A stretch of 37,500 bases of DNA. Origin: Symbiodinium natans. Lineage: Eukaryota > Sar > Dinophyceae > Suessiales > Symbiodiniaceae. Below are positions 1 through 10,245 of this stretch, in pieces. Under the pieces are notes generated by a model. That model did not search any database. It saw nothing but the letters and a program-made list of their open reading frames with translations, and was not told the DNA's origin. The stretch lies in assembly GCA_905221605.1 (NCBI GenBank), contig CAJNDS010000779.1:530001-567500 (forward strand), written 5' to 3'. Every line of letters begins with the position of its first letter. Position 1 is the first letter of the stretch. The position numbers and the translations under genes were made by a program.

Positions 1-53
1 CGTCTCGGACGCATCAGGCATGAGCTCGGCTACGAAGATATCCACCCCGCCTC
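1..53 (-). CDS. possible internal exon, unknown protein
   Basis: After a CTGCAG acceptor (minus strand) one frame stays open to the window edge and reads VDIFVAELMPDASE; the other two frames hit stops. Composition is acidic and protein-like, unlike the flanking TTTAGGG-rich sequence. The exon runs off the window, so neither length nor family can be judged. Confidence 0.28.
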
Positions 54-3011
54 CTGCAGGTTTAGCGGTTTAGGGTTTCTAGGGCGCTATCGGGGCTTTT
101 GGGCTTCAAAGGGCTTGTGTGTGGGGCTTCGTGATTTCTTGTCTTTTGTGGGGGGGGGCGGGGGGGTTAGGCCTGCGGGGCGTTCCAGGCATGCCATGGT
201 TCTGTTCGAAACGCAAAACCCTCCAGTGTTTAGAGCCCTAAATAGGATCCTGTTCTATAGAGAATCCAAGAATTGCCCCCCCCAGACTTTCAGAAACCCG
301 CACATGATCACTGCTCTATTTTGACCTTTCCCTGTACGAATGCAAACATGCATGTACTAGAAATTCAGACCCATATCCAAAGCTCCGAAAACCTGAAGTA
401 CATGGCAGCCTGTGCGAAGACCACCCGATGAAGTCACGGTGCGACGGGAGCGCGAGTCCTTGCAAAGTTGTGCAGCTCCAGGGTTAAGAGCCATTCACAG
501 GCCTTTTCGGCCTCACTCGGTGATTTGGGATCTCGGGGTTCACGGGTCTAGTGCTCCCGGTTTGGGTTTCGCGGATCAGCTTTCAGGGCTGACAATCCCC
601 AGGATCTCGCCAGGAGAAGCCGCAACCACAATGGCAAGAAAGGGCCAGTCCACGTTAGACAAGCAATTCCTGCTATCAGCCATAGTAGCTTAAAACAAGG
701 CACAGCCAAAACAGAAATGAACATGCTTCCAGCGGCCATAATTTCAACAATAGCAACAGCAGTAGTAGTGCCAGCAGAAGTATAGTGATGAAAGCTTATA
801 GCACCACAGGAGCAATTTCAATCGCAGTAATACTGGTGAGAACTCTAATCGCAGCTACAGTCGCCGCAGAGATACTGGCAACAAAGGGCTTGAAAGCTAT
901 TCTGGGACGTACGTCCTCTGCGAATGCAACGACCAATACTGTATCTGGGTTTCAAGCGTTGCGCGTTGGAGGGCAGAGACATTGCGGATCCGGGTCTTCC
1001 TATACTCTCCTGTTAACCAATTTAAAGGTTAGGGTCCTAGATTGCAAAAGCCAAGTAACACAAAAACGTTCTACAGCGGAGATTATAGAGGTCGGGACCC
1101 AAGGCGCGGAAGTAACCCCAAAAACCCTTTTCGCTCGAAACCCGGCAGGCGGCCACGGCGAGTTGCAACTCCAGCCCCTGTGCAAAGAAGAGCTCCTGAG
1201 AAGGCTAGATAGGCGCCCCCCCAAAACGCAAGACCTGCCGGAACCCCAAAAAATCCTTGGACCCTCAACAGCTAGGCCGCTAGGCCTGTCAAGCCCTGAC
1301 CTTTACGGTGAAGCGTAAGAAGGACCAATGACAGCTAGTCCTGCCTCGCCTCGAATGCTTAAACTCTCAACAGGTCAGTTCGGACTCACATGTGTCCTAA
1401 ATGGAGCTTCCCGCCAAGGTACCTGTCAAAATAACCCCTCGAAAAACGGCCTAGCAGCTTACTACAGGAAGCACCAGAAGGAAAAGGTCGTGGGTTCGCT
1501 TGGGTATTGTTACCGGTTTGCTTGGGCATTTGTATCCGTTTTATTCCTAGCTAATCAGAAATCCTGCCGACAAGACAGGGAAACATGTTTGCCGTGGTGC
1601 TCTGGAAGCACCTGAAACCAACCGGTCAACGTACTGGAGCTTGTAGAACACTGAATCATGCCGGACAAGGCAAGGAAACCCTTTGGGGCGCTCGTCCACT
1701 CACCTTCATTCATTCACGCTTCTTCCAAAGGCCCATTTAAATTCACTAGTTTTATTGGGTGTGGCCTCTTTCGCTGCGCGCACTGGTTCATTCACTTCAC
1801 CCTGGTTTCTTAACTTGGAAGAAAGTAGGGTCACAAGAAAACATAAGGCTCATTCGAAAAAAATGAAGGACCGGATAGCTCCACATGTGCATTTTTGTGC
1901 GGCCCGAGACCTGGTCGCCAGTAAACCCAAGACCCTAAGTCACCCTGTCGGGGGTCCTGCCGAATCTGTGCATCCAGATCTGCGTAGACCTTTGACACGA
2001 CCTGGTATGGTTTAGGCTTGAGAGATCTTGAGAGCTTAGGGCTTAGGGGCAAGGGCAGAGCGGGGTTCTTTACTACTTGTGGCTTTGGGCTGAGGATTCG
2101 AGGGTTCAGGTTCCCCTGAAACACCAAGCTCTACAACCCGAAATCCCCAAAAGCCTCAATCCCAAACCCACGGCCTGAATGCAGGCGGCGCAAGTGAACC
2201 CGTCCAGGCCTGAGGCTGGCCAGCAGCAATTAGAATATGGGCTTTGAGGTTTTTGGGGTTAGGGCTTCTGGGTGCTTAGGTTCTAGGGTTGGGAGCTCAA
2301 GTCCTTGAAGCCCTCAGCACTGAACCTGGGAGCACAGAAGCCCTGCAAGGTTACCGGGGAGCGTGAACCTCACATCCCGGCCATAGATTTTTCAGGGATT
2401 AGGGCCAAGGATTGGGGTCAGGGTTTCTTCAAGAGTTCCCTGCCAAGGTCTAGCAGGGTTCTATAGGCTCCAGGGTATGAAAGGGTTTAAATTGGGGGTT
2501 ACCAGGGAATAGGTTCCCAAAGACCCCTTTTCGGAACTGTAAGTTTTAGGGTTCCTCTAGCAGTCCTGTTTAGGGATTGTGCTAAGCCTAAACTAATCCC
2601 AAAACCCTTAAACCCTCAACCCTGAGCTTGCGAGGCCGATCGTTTGGATTTTGGATCAGAACGGTACAGGGTTTAGGGTTAGAGGTACCGGAAAGTAAGA
2701 AAAGAAGCAGCCATCATTACAAGCAAGAAGCAGACATTGTGGACAGTAGTCAGAATAAGGGCAGGAAAAATGACAGCAATAACAGAAAAGAAGAAGAACA
2801 ACAACAACAAATCACAAAGACAACAACAATAATACTGACAATAACAGAAATAACACGAGCAATAGCCCATGCATCCTTTCGACATCCGATGCCCTTAACG
2901 CCAGGGCTGAGCTTAGCGGGTTTACGCCTGAACACCCTTGAAGCCCAAAACCATAAACCCCTAAAACCTTCGGTGCTGAACCCCAAATCATCGCCCCCAA
3001 CACCCGAACCC
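54..3011. other. repeat-derived spacer, no convincing gene
   Basis: Mostly decayed TTTAGGG/CCCTAAA heptamers with short GC-richer islands. Islands near 2150-2210 (minus: LDGFTCAACIQ after a GGCCAG acceptor) and 2330-2375 could be tiny exons, but each is under 60 nt and unsupported by family similarity. 610-900 and 2700-2870 are CAA/CAG/AGT-rich simple sequence and give open frames only through composition. Confidence 0.5.
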
Positions 3012-3098
3012 TCAAATGAGACTGCCTGGCTTGTTGTGGGAGTTGGCCCATGCCCCGGCCACGCATGTCATGGTCTCCTCATTCGGCCAGGCTCGTTT
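3012..3098 (-). CDS. possible Cys-rich exon fragment
   Basis: One minus frame reads EETMTCVAGAWANSHNKPG before a TGA at 3012-3014. The C-x-x-G-x-W pattern is typical of small extracellular domains, but I do not recognise the family. No clear donor was identified. It is a weak candidate kept because the flanking sequence is non-coding repeat and this island is not. Confidence 0.25.
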   Translation of the reverse strand, partial: KRAWPNEETMTCVAGAWANSHNKPGSLI

Positions 3099-3629
3099 GG
3101 GGTTTTGGGGCTTTAGGGGTTAGGGTATAGTATTGGGCTTTTTGGGCTTCTAGGGTTTAGGCATTTAGGCTTTAGGGGTTACAAGGCTACCCCTGTATTG
3201 TGCACCCAAGGTTAAAGGTCACAAACTCAGCTGCTACTGTTGGGCGTTAGGGATCTAGGATGAAGCGCTTTAGGATTTAGTGCTTGGCGCTTCGGGGTTC
3301 AAGGTTCTGGGCTGCAGAGGTTTGGGCTTCGGCGCTCTAAGGTTTAAGGGCGTATGGAGGCAGCCAGGCAGCTTAGGGTTCAGGAGCGAGGTTAGGCTGA
3401 TGTGGGGTTTGGAGTCCAGGGCTGCAGGGCTTGGGTTAAGCGTAAGGTTCAAAAGGTCCAGGGCTCTAAGCCCTGAAACCCCGAACCACGAAACCCTAAA
3501 GTCCATCTCTGAAACTCGACCCTAGCATGAACGAAGAAACCCCCTCGATCCCCAATCCCCAGTCTGTGGATCCACGGGCTCTAGAGCTTTAGGGTTTCAG
3601 GCTTTAGGGCTCAGGGGGAAGCCCTATAC

Positions 3630-3730
3630 CTCAAACCGATCGTTCCGAGCCTTCATTGCGGCTCGAGGGGCTGTGCTGTGGGACCCGGTGGCGAATCTTT
3701 CGGACCAGCCTCGAATTTCGAGGTTGAAGT
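3630..3730 (-). CDS. internal exon, unknown protein
   Basis: Clean splice limits: acceptor AAGCCCACAG ending at 3731 and donor GAG/GTATAG starting at 3629. Of three frames, only the one reading FNLEIRGWSERFATGSHS onward to NDRFE is open across all 101 nt. It is hydrophilic with mixed charge. It lies on the same strand as the lectin exons to its right, so it may belong to the same transcript. Family not recognised. Confidence 0.42.
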
Positions 3731-4696
3731 CTGTGGGCTTGGGTGTAGGGTTTAGGGTTTATGTAGGCTTTGTAGGGTATGGGTTTTAGAGTTTAGGTGT
3801 TGAAGGACAGGGCTTTGTTTTGGGATAAGGGGTTGGGTCGAGGGCTCAGGGCTTAGGAGGTTCCTTATGGTGATGCACACCGACACATGAACTGACATCG
3901 ATGAAACTTTTCGTAGTGAGAGGAGGAGTCCCTAGGAAGCCGCAACCCTAAATCGCAAAAACCCTAAACTCCAAACTGCAGAAGCCTGAAATCCAAACCC
4001 TAACCCCCAAGAACCTAAAACGCGAACCCTATACCCGTACGGCCCGCCAAAAGTAACGGTATCTAAGACCCCAACGACCTTCGCAAGATAAGCGACGCGG
4101 TGGATCAATCCTAGAGCCAGAAACTTCCAAATAGCACCATAGGTTAGGATTCCTTGAAGGCTCCCTGTAAGGGTTCCAAGAAACAACCTGTATCCGAGGT
4201 GTATCGAAACTCCCCAGACGCGTGCATGAGGGTGTGCTGTTGGCGTGTGGCCAAGGATTCGGATCATGCAGCTTGGGACTCTCTGCCAAGGGGTTCAAGG
4301 CGGCCCAGGGTTTAAGGTTTGGGGTTCAGGGTCTGAAGTCTAGTGCTTAGGGTTTGGGGTTTCTTGGCACCCGCATAGCTGGACGAACGACTGGGATTCT
4401 GACGCTAACACGAGTTTTAGGGTTCAGAATTTAGGGTGCAGGGCCTCAAAAGCCCGCAACCCAGAGGCCTCTCCGGAGGCGTCTAGTTTTCAGGCTCTAG
4501 CATTTGTAGCATTTGGGAGTCTCGAAAATACAGGACCCTAGCGCAAACCCTGAACTCCTGAGTAGTAGAATACCCTGAAACCTACCATCCTAAACCCTTG
4601 TTCTAACCCCAAACGAACGAAAACCGAAACCCAAAACCCAACAAGCCCAAATCCAAAAAAAACAGAAACTGTAAACCCTATGACCACAGCCCAGAC
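3731..4696. other. repeat-rich interval with a hydrophobic open frame
   Basis: Degenerate telomeric heptamers flank an island at about 4029-4298. On the minus strand two frames are open through it. One is hydrophobic (ILTYGAIWKFLALGLI then VAYLAKVVGVL) and could encode a membrane segment, ending at a possible donor ACGG/GTATAG near 4035. The competing frame is basic and equally long, so no gene is called. Confidence 0.3.
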
Positions 4697-4777
4697 CCGC
4701 AAAAGAGCTGGGCCGCAGGAAGCGCGGAGGCTTTGCCCATGCCGGAATTGGGTCGGCAACGGCGTCTTCTTCAGCGC
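4697..4777 (-). CDS. possible internal exon, unknown protein
   Basis: 81 nt between acceptor GGCTAAG and donor GCGG/GTCTGG. The third frame is open and reads AEEDAVADPIPAWAKPPRF. A second frame is also open (ALKKTPLPTQFRHGQ), so the reading frame is not certain. The GC content and absence of heptamers set it off from the flanks. Confidence 0.32.
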
Positions 4778-5562
4778 CTTAGCCAAAAGGTTTTGGCTTT
4801 AGGGCTTTAGGGCTTAGGATTGAAGACATCATTCTAATTGTGATGGACTATTCCTCGAGCCGCCCTGTCCTTAGGGTGCAGGGTTCAGGGTTTATAAGGA
4901 TAATTTAGGGCTTATGACGCGGCTTGTGGTTCGGATCTACGCTTGAGGATTCAGGGTCTCTATAGGACGTCGGACATAAAGTTTCGGGCCGAGGTCGTGC
5001 TTCGATGATGGTCGGCCTTTGACCCAATAGAGGATTCAAAGTAGGGTGTGTCGGGGTTCTATGGGGATTCGTGGCGCTCTTACAAGCTGCGCCGTGAAAG
5101 TTGGAGCAGCAAGAACACAAAAGAGTCAAAAAGCAGTCCCAAAATAGTACATGTCTGCATGCATATACTGCAACAAACGCGATATGGCCCCATAGAACCA
5201 AAAAAGCTTTTGGAACCTTCGGGCGATTTAGTGCCCGGAGGTCTCTGAAGATTGTCGCTTTTTGCTTCTTTGGTACAGAACAGGGTTTTTGCAAGTTTTT
5301 CCTTTATACATTTGTTTGTTAGGACAGTGCAACACTTTGAGGCCTCAGACTGCAAAACGCTGTGCTGTCCCAAAATACCTTGTTAACAAAAAATAAGCAA
5401 AAACAAATGGTGTACTGTCGCCAGGCCAAGTGCACCTAGGAAAACAAAGCCGAGCCAAGCCGCACTAGGTTTGGATTGTTGGGGGTTTAGGGGCTCTAGG
5501 GTTTCGACCAGGTTGCTGACACAAGGGGTAGGGTTCCATATCTTGTGCAAACTCGGCACGAC

Positions 5563-5643
5563 TCCCGGCTCGAACTGCCATTTGTGGTTCCCCTGATCTG
5601 GGCATGTGCCGGTGAAGACATTGCCGGTATGGACATTGTATTC
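5563..5643 (-). CDS. beta-trefoil lectin repeat exon
   Basis: 81 nt, phase 0 at both ends, between acceptor CAGCTGAG and donor GGGA/GTCGTG. It reads EYNVHTGNVFTG then TCPDQGNHKWQFEPG. This is the gamma-turn half of a ricin-type (CBM13-like) repeat: the D/N-V-x-T-G-N-V-F strand, the Cys replacing C-H-G, then G-N-x-K-W, the QxW-type Trp. The family binds carbohydrate through three such repeats per domain. The same strand carries the other lectin exons. Substrate cannot be inferred. Confidence 0.58.
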
Positions 5644-5994
5644 CTCAGCTGTTTTCGATCAGCCCTAAGCAAGCCCGACTTTGCTGCAGGCGCCTTAACA
5701 TGAAGCATGGCATCCCAAACCAAGGCAGCCGACTGATAAAGTTCTACAGGGGCCTGCATGGTTGGGGGCTTTTATACCATACTTGTGTTCGGGAAACTTC
5801 TGAGGAGTAGCATTATACTAGCCCACACCCTAAGCCCTAAACCTCAAACCCAACACCCGGCCCTAACCCCTAAACATGGTGAATAACCACGAAAGCAGAC
5901 CCAAGCGCGCTCCCAAGAAACCTTCGCGCAAAGCCAGTAATGAGTTTACGTTTACTCCAAGGGCTTTGAAGGTTTTGACAGCTTTTCTGGGGTT

Positions 5995-6052
5995 TCATTC
6001 GGTCTGCGAATAGGGGTAGGCTTTAAGGAGCTTCGTGTCTAGCAACATGTCA
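5995..6052 (-). CDS. possible terminal exon
   Basis: After acceptor CGTTCTCAG the frame reads DMLLDTKLLKAYPYSQTE and stops at TGA 5995-5997. It is protein-like and in a repeat-poor island. It could be the last coding exon of the minus-strand lectin-bearing gene whose exons lie at 8.7-6.8 kb, although the 5.6-kb lectin exon lies further downstream. Too short for family assignment. Confidence 0.28.
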
Positions 6053-6433
6053 CTGAGAACGAGTCTCGGTCAGTCGTTAGTCCTAAGTTTCTTGCTCTTA
6101 AGCCCCGAACCCTCGACCCTAATCCCGAACCCTAAAATCCCTAGACAAACCGTAAGTCCCAAAATGCCTAAGCCCTCGGCCCTAAACCCTAAACAAACCC
6201 TTTTGCTTCCTGTTCCTGGCAAAATCCTGAACCCTAGAACCCTAAGCCCTAAACCATAAACAGACCCTAAACATCCCTAAACCCTGAACGCGCCGCATCT
6301 GGAAGCGAACCCTCTCCCTCGAAAACCGAAACCAGCAAAGCAGCAAAGCCCCCCAACCTTAAAAACAAAAACAAAGACTCAAAGAACACTTACACCTCGA
6401 GCCAAAACCACTGGAGCTCGAAAACCAAAGGTC

Positions 6434-6592
6434 CAAAAGCGACAGTCACAAGGGATCTGGACCCCACGTGCCTGATCCTCGTGACTGTCTTCACTTTTGC
6501 GGTGCAACACCAAACGAAGGTTCAAAAGTAACGACAGTTACGAGGGATGGCGGGCCCCACGTGCCTCATCCTCACAACTGTCCGTACTTTTG
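6434..6592. repeat. two tandem foldback (hairpin) repeats
   Basis: Two imperfect copies about 89 bp apart. Each is an inverted repeat: CAAAAG at 6434-6439 pairs with CTTTTG at 6494-6499, and CAAAAG at 6523-6528 pairs with CTTTTG at 6587-6592. Inner stems are ACAGTCAC/GTGACTGT (6442-6449/6481-6488) in copy 1 and ACAGTT/AACTGT (6534-6539/6576-6581) in copy 2. Both loops hold CCCACGTGCC. The stem pair C-G in copy 1 is T-A in copy 2, a compensatory change. Confidence 0.7.
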
Positions 6593-6826
6593 AGGCCTCA
6601 ACCTCCAAAAGACGAATGACGCATCCTGACTGTGGCTCATGCGCGACACTCGTGAACTCTGTGCGGGCACTTGCGAACACAAAATGCGCGGTGTTGGGTC
6701 ACCTCCTCCCCTGGAAGCCCAACCTCAAAAACGGGAGACCTTCTGCTATGCATTCGGGAACCAGAAGCAAAAAGGAAGAACAACGACTCAAAGCCAGGGC
6801 TCCAGGCACCGGTGGTGGTGCCGGAC

Positions 6827-6897
6827 GCGTATGTGGCCATGATCGAAATAGAACTTCTGGTGGTTGCCGTCGTGACAGTCGTACATGTAGAGGTTTC
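6827..6897 (-). CDS. beta-trefoil lectin repeat exon
   Basis: Reads NLYMYDCHDGNHQKFYFDHG then HIRVR, with acceptor CACCCCGAG and a possible donor CGC/GTCCGG. The Y-M-Y-D-C-H-D-G-x-x-Q-x-F-x-F core is a ricin-type (CBM13-like) repeat with Phe where the QxW Trp usually stands. The H-I-R-V-R that follows is the next strand of the same fold. If the donor is not used the frame runs on to HHHRCLE, the K-C-L-D-like strand, before a stop at 6788-6790. Carbohydrate binding is known for the family; specificity is unknown. Confidence 0.62.
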
Positions 6898-7199
6898 CTC
6901 GGGGTGATTGCAGGGCTCGGGGTTCAGGTGTTAAAAACCCGAAAGCCCGAACCCTAAACGCTAAGCCGCGAAACCCTAGACCAAAATCCCGTAAACATCC
7001 GTAAACCCTGCCAGTAGGGTTTGGGGCGTTTGGGGAGCATTGGAGGGCAGGTTGAGGAGGGCATGTCGGGGCTTGCGGTTTGGGTTGCAGCTTTTGGTTG
7101 ATAGGGTTTGGGGTTTAGGATCCTTTGGGATTTAGGGCCCTAGGGTTGAGGGCTTCGATCACAAACACTCATCTTCAAGTTCGCGAAACTCTTGCTCAC

Positions 7200-7287
7200 C
7201 AAGAAAGCTTCCATTTCCGGTGTGCGCATCCAAGCACTTGTTGTCGAGCTCACTTTTGAGGTGTTCGCCGCTGAGGTACCACATGTG
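7200..7287 (-). CDS. beta-trefoil lectin repeat exon
   Basis: The donor is canonical (TTCTTG/GTGAGCAAG, 7199 leftward) and the acceptor is GAGGCTCAG. The exon encodes HMWYLSGEHLKSELDNKC then LDAHTGNGSF. The W-Y-L-x-G-x-x-L-K-S-x(4)-K-C-L-D-x-x-T-G-N pattern is textbook ricin-type beta-trefoil: QxW strand followed by the CLD strand. It is one of the clearest lectin exons here and shows a conventional GT donor. Confidence 0.66.
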
Positions 7288-7513
7288 CTGAGCCTCAAAA
7301 GCAGAAATCGAGCAAATCCAAAACAAAAACGAAACCCTCGACCGGAAGTTCACGGTTTGGGGTTGGAAGTTTCGGGTTTGCAGCACAGGGTTGTCATAGC
7401 TTGCAATGGTACACCTTGGCTGCCTATGCTTCGGTTTTCAGAAGGTCATCCTTGCATATTTGAATTTGAAGGCAGGCTTTTCGGCTTCTGTGTTCTGCTG
7501 TCACTCTACCGGG

Positions 7514-7565
7514 TGAGCGTATACTCCGGGTGATGTCACTCTATGACACTGTCACTCTATGACAC
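7514..7565. repeat. short tandem repeat (about 17 bp, 2 full copies plus a partial)
   Basis: GTCACTCTATGACACT occurs twice in direct succession, with a related GTCACTCTACC upstream near 7499. It is non-coding. Confidence 0.6.
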
Positions 7566-8114
7566 TCGGGGAGGGGAGGGACATCATCCCATCACAACAA
7601 TGCTTAGGGTTTAAGGCTTGGTGGTTGATGTTGTACGGTTCACTGCATGGCTTGGGGATCCATGTCGCTCACGTATGCTTTGTCTAGAGAGGGGAGTGGC
7701 CACAAGTCAGGGACCCATAGTAGACACACCTCAAAAAGTGGTCCTTGTGGCAGAGGCTCCTCAGAGAGGGATCCCTAATTCTCGAAGTTCCCCCAATCTT
7801 TTTGCTTTATGGAGTGCGCGCGTGACAGAAGGAGGGCCTACGATGGCAGCCAAAACGCATTCAATACAGCAGAACAGCTTCGTTCCGGCATCCCTAAACC
7901 TTAAACACTGAATCCAGGGTTCAGGATTTGTGTGCGCCTTCGGCCGTCAAACCCTATACCCTGTAACCCTAAAACGATCAACCTCGAAACCGTGGAACCG
8001 CGAAGCCTTAACCGGCAAAACCGCTAAACTCTTGGACCAAAGGTTTGGATTCTTGCCACTAAGCTCGTAAACCCCCCGCAGACCCCTTTATAGAAACGAA
8101 GATCGTCTCAACAC

Positions 8115-8167
8115 CTTCACCACAGGTGCCTCTTCGCCGCACCCAGTGGCCACCACATTGCCATCGC
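8115..8167 (-). CDS. possible lectin-like exon
   Basis: Between acceptor TGGGTCTCAG and donor GAAG/GTGTTG one frame reads DGNVVATGCGEEAPVVK. The D-G-N-V-x-x-T-x-C order resembles the turn preceding C-H-G in the beta-trefoil exons (compare the V-F-T-G-T-C of the 5.6-kb exon). Two other frames are partly open, so confidence is moderate. Confidence 0.4.
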
Positions 8168-8332
8168 CTGAGACCCAGGCAGCTCGGGTCGGGGAGCAGG
8201 AAGTGGGGTTGAGGTTGAGGGTCGAGGGTTAGGGAGCGTAAGGACAATCGGTAACAGGTTGGGATTTCTTTCTTTACTTCGGATTTCGGGATTTGATTGC
8301 GGGGTTCAGGATTCATGGGGCCCAGGGTCTAG

Positions 8333-8446
8333 CTAGCATCTGTGGTCTCCTCCACTGTCTTCCCGAATGGGATCGTCGCACTCCACCTTTAAGGCTTTCA
8401 GCTCAGACGAATCAAACTCCACCAACTTGTGACAAAAGGTTGGGAA
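8333..8446 (-). CDS. probable lectin-like terminal exon
   Basis: 114 nt from acceptor AGCTGTAG to TAG at 8333-8335. Reads FPTFCHKLVEFDSSELKAL then KVECDDPIREDSGG. The C-H-x...F-D-x-x-x-L-K-A-L-K-V-E order matches the C-H then L-K-V-E strands of the 15.8-kb lectin exon. It is acidic and hydrophilic. It either ends a coding region or uses a donor before the stop. A separate island just upstream (EVLHWCSVAEPEL, near 8455-8495) looks like a degenerate copy of the C-H turn. Confidence 0.45.
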   Translation of the reverse strand, partial: FPTFCHKLVEFDSSELKALKVECDDPIREDSGGDHRC

Positions 8447-8679
8447 CTACAGCTCTACAGCTCTGGTTCGGCGACGGAGCACCAGTGAAGTACTTCTTTG
8501 GGACTGCCTCTGCTCGGTGTTACACGGTTCATCCCTGATACCCTGAGAATCGAGCACAAGGCATTACCCGAGTTGAGCACCCCCATGCTGTAAGGCATTC
8601 GGTCCAAGTCTCCAAGGCGTGCAGGGGTTTGGGTGCTGGGGCCTAGAGGCTACAGGCCTGAATCCTCACCCTAAGGCAC

Positions 8680-8786
8680 CGAGAGGCCGGGGTCCACTGC
8701 CAAACAGCGCCCACCGCCCACAGTGAGCTGCACGCTGTTGTGGAGCGTGTCTTTGAAGTACCAGCTTACCGAGCCGGAGTTGGGAC
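8680..8786 (-). CDS. beta-trefoil lectin repeat exon
   Basis: Acceptor AAATCCTAG; donor TCTCG/GTGCCT, or the exon may run to the TAG at 8671-8673, which is followed by a GTGAGG donor-like site. Encodes PNSGSVSWYFKDTLHNSVQ then LTVGGGRCLAVDPGLS. S-V-S-W-Y-F is the QxW strand; V-Q-L-T-V-G-G-x-x-C-L-A-V-D is the CLD strand. This is a nearly full ricin-type repeat and one of the best matches in the window. Confidence 0.66.
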
Positions 8787-8967
8787 CTAGGATTTACTGG
8801 GCTTTTAATTGAGGAAGTCAACAAAAATCACTATCATAACTGAACCGCATTCACATTACCTATGCACCTCTTGCTATGGTAACTTAGTACAAGAACCCAA
8901 TTGTTCGGTTGTAGGATGTCGGGGCTGGGAACTGTTCATGGTTTTGTTGGTGCTGTTTTCTTCACAG

Positions 8968-9107
8968 CCAACGCAATGCTGAGGATTTGGAGTGAAGAAG
9001 CCACTGAAGTTTATGAAGTAGAAGCCGGAAACTTGGAACATCACTATGCCCACGCACTGAAAATAGTCCCAGCGCTAGCTGAACCCGAATATAGAGGACT
9101 CTTGTAG
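8968..9107 (+). CDS. possible plus-strand terminal exon, unknown protein
   Basis: A strong pyrimidine-rich acceptor (GTGCTGTTTTCTTCACAG) precedes an open frame reading NAMLRIWSEEATEVYEVEAG then NLEHHYAHALKIVPALAE and ending in TAG 9105-9107. It is acidic, protein-like and free of heptamers. The minus strand is also open here, but with a less protein-like composition. If real, it is one of few plus-strand coding segments. Family not recognised. Confidence 0.35.
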
Positions 9108-10173
9108 CTATGCACACACTGCTAGAAGGATCCTTAATTAAGGACCCTTAAAGAAGGTGCCTGTAACCACAAGAAACCCCCAACCAACTGACCAACTAGC
9201 CCTACACCATAAACCCGAAGCCCAACATGTTTGGAGATTATTTTGATCAAGCCAGAAAAAACAAGAAAAAACAACAACAAGTATAACTGATACGTATGTA
9301 TATATGCACATATGACATATGTATATAAGTTTCTTTATTATTTGTACATGTATAGGCGTATGTATGCAGCAGCACTTCGGGCTCTGTCCCTCGCCGGTTG
9401 TTGCATCCCGAAGGTATGTTTCAGGGTAGTTCTGGCGTTTGGGTTTGGTTTGGGGGGGGGGGGGGGGGGGGGGGGGATTACGTCCATTCCTCTGGCGACC
9501 CTGCCCAAAACGGTGTTTACAGCGTTTTTGCCAGGATGCTTGACGTGTATGGAACAAGACGCGCAGTTACAAGCGTTATGCCCTGAGAGAAGATGCCCAA
9601 AACTCCGATATTTACAGCATTTTCTTTCTCTTTGGATGAACGGTCACAAGCGTTCATGCCTTTGACGAAGATGCCACACCATTGCTGATGTTTGCAGAGT
9701 TTTTGCCTCTCAGTACACATTTGTACAACACAAGCACAAGCACGCTGTGCGCCCCGAAACAAGCGTTCAACAAACAAACGTTTTTTTCGGGTGCGATTCG
9801 CGTGTCGAAACTATCGCTGTGCGCAGTGTTCTGGCGCACGCGAACACCAATCCCATGGCGGCAGCGGTGAAGTTGAACATACTCAAAACACGTCCCGCGA
9901 ATGCGGCGGCTCAAAAACCTCGAGTTTTCCACCCAGACTGGCAGAAAGGCCTAGGTGTGGCTTCAGCCTGACGGGTCTGAAAACCCAGTCAGCCTTCCTA
10001 ACGCCGAACAGCCACAGAGTGAAGATGTCAACTTATCAGGAGAGTTTAGGGGTTTACGGGCTTTGGGCCGTTTAGGGTCCAGGGGCTAGCGCATTAAGCT
10101 TAGATTTTAGGCTTAGGGGCGTGGGCGTTTGTAGGGTTCGGGTGCTGAAATGAAACCCTATAAAGCCTAGAAC
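9108..10173. other. G-tract and imperfect tandem repeats; ambiguous open frames
   Basis: Contains a 25-base G run (9452-9476) and three imperfect repeats: TGCCCAAAAC with G-T-T-T-ACAGCG at 9501-9525, then related copies at 9594-9618 and 9671-9700 (spacing 93 and 77 bp). Plus frame 9747-9971 ends in VFHPDWQKGLGVASA and minus frame 9654-9932 overlaps it. Neither has splice or family support. Confidence 0.45.
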
Positions 10174-10245
10174 CCTTGACGCTGGATCTGTGCGGAACAA
10201 ACCCTCAAGAACACGACTGCTCTCGCTCTCAAAACAGGCTGGCTG
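10174..10245 (-). CDS. possible internal exon
   Basis: 72 nt between acceptor GATTTACAG and donor AAGG/GTTCTAG (telomere-like intron start). Reads QPACFESESSRVLEGLFRTD then PAS, mixed charge and protein-like. Another minus segment at 10320-10420 (FFYTSTVFYARVGIAAETL after a TTGTCAG acceptor) may be a preceding exon. Family unknown. Confidence 0.36.

Noticed and set aside
2628-3116. 162-residue plus ORF
   Set aside because: Runs through CAA/ACA simple sequence and heptamer decay; no domain and no splice support.
5876-6013. Plus-strand 45-residue basic ORF (starts MVNNHESRPKRAPKKPSRK) resembling a histone tail
   Set aside because: Short, no neighbours, and the minus strand has a splice-bordered candidate in the same place; basic composition alone is not evidence.
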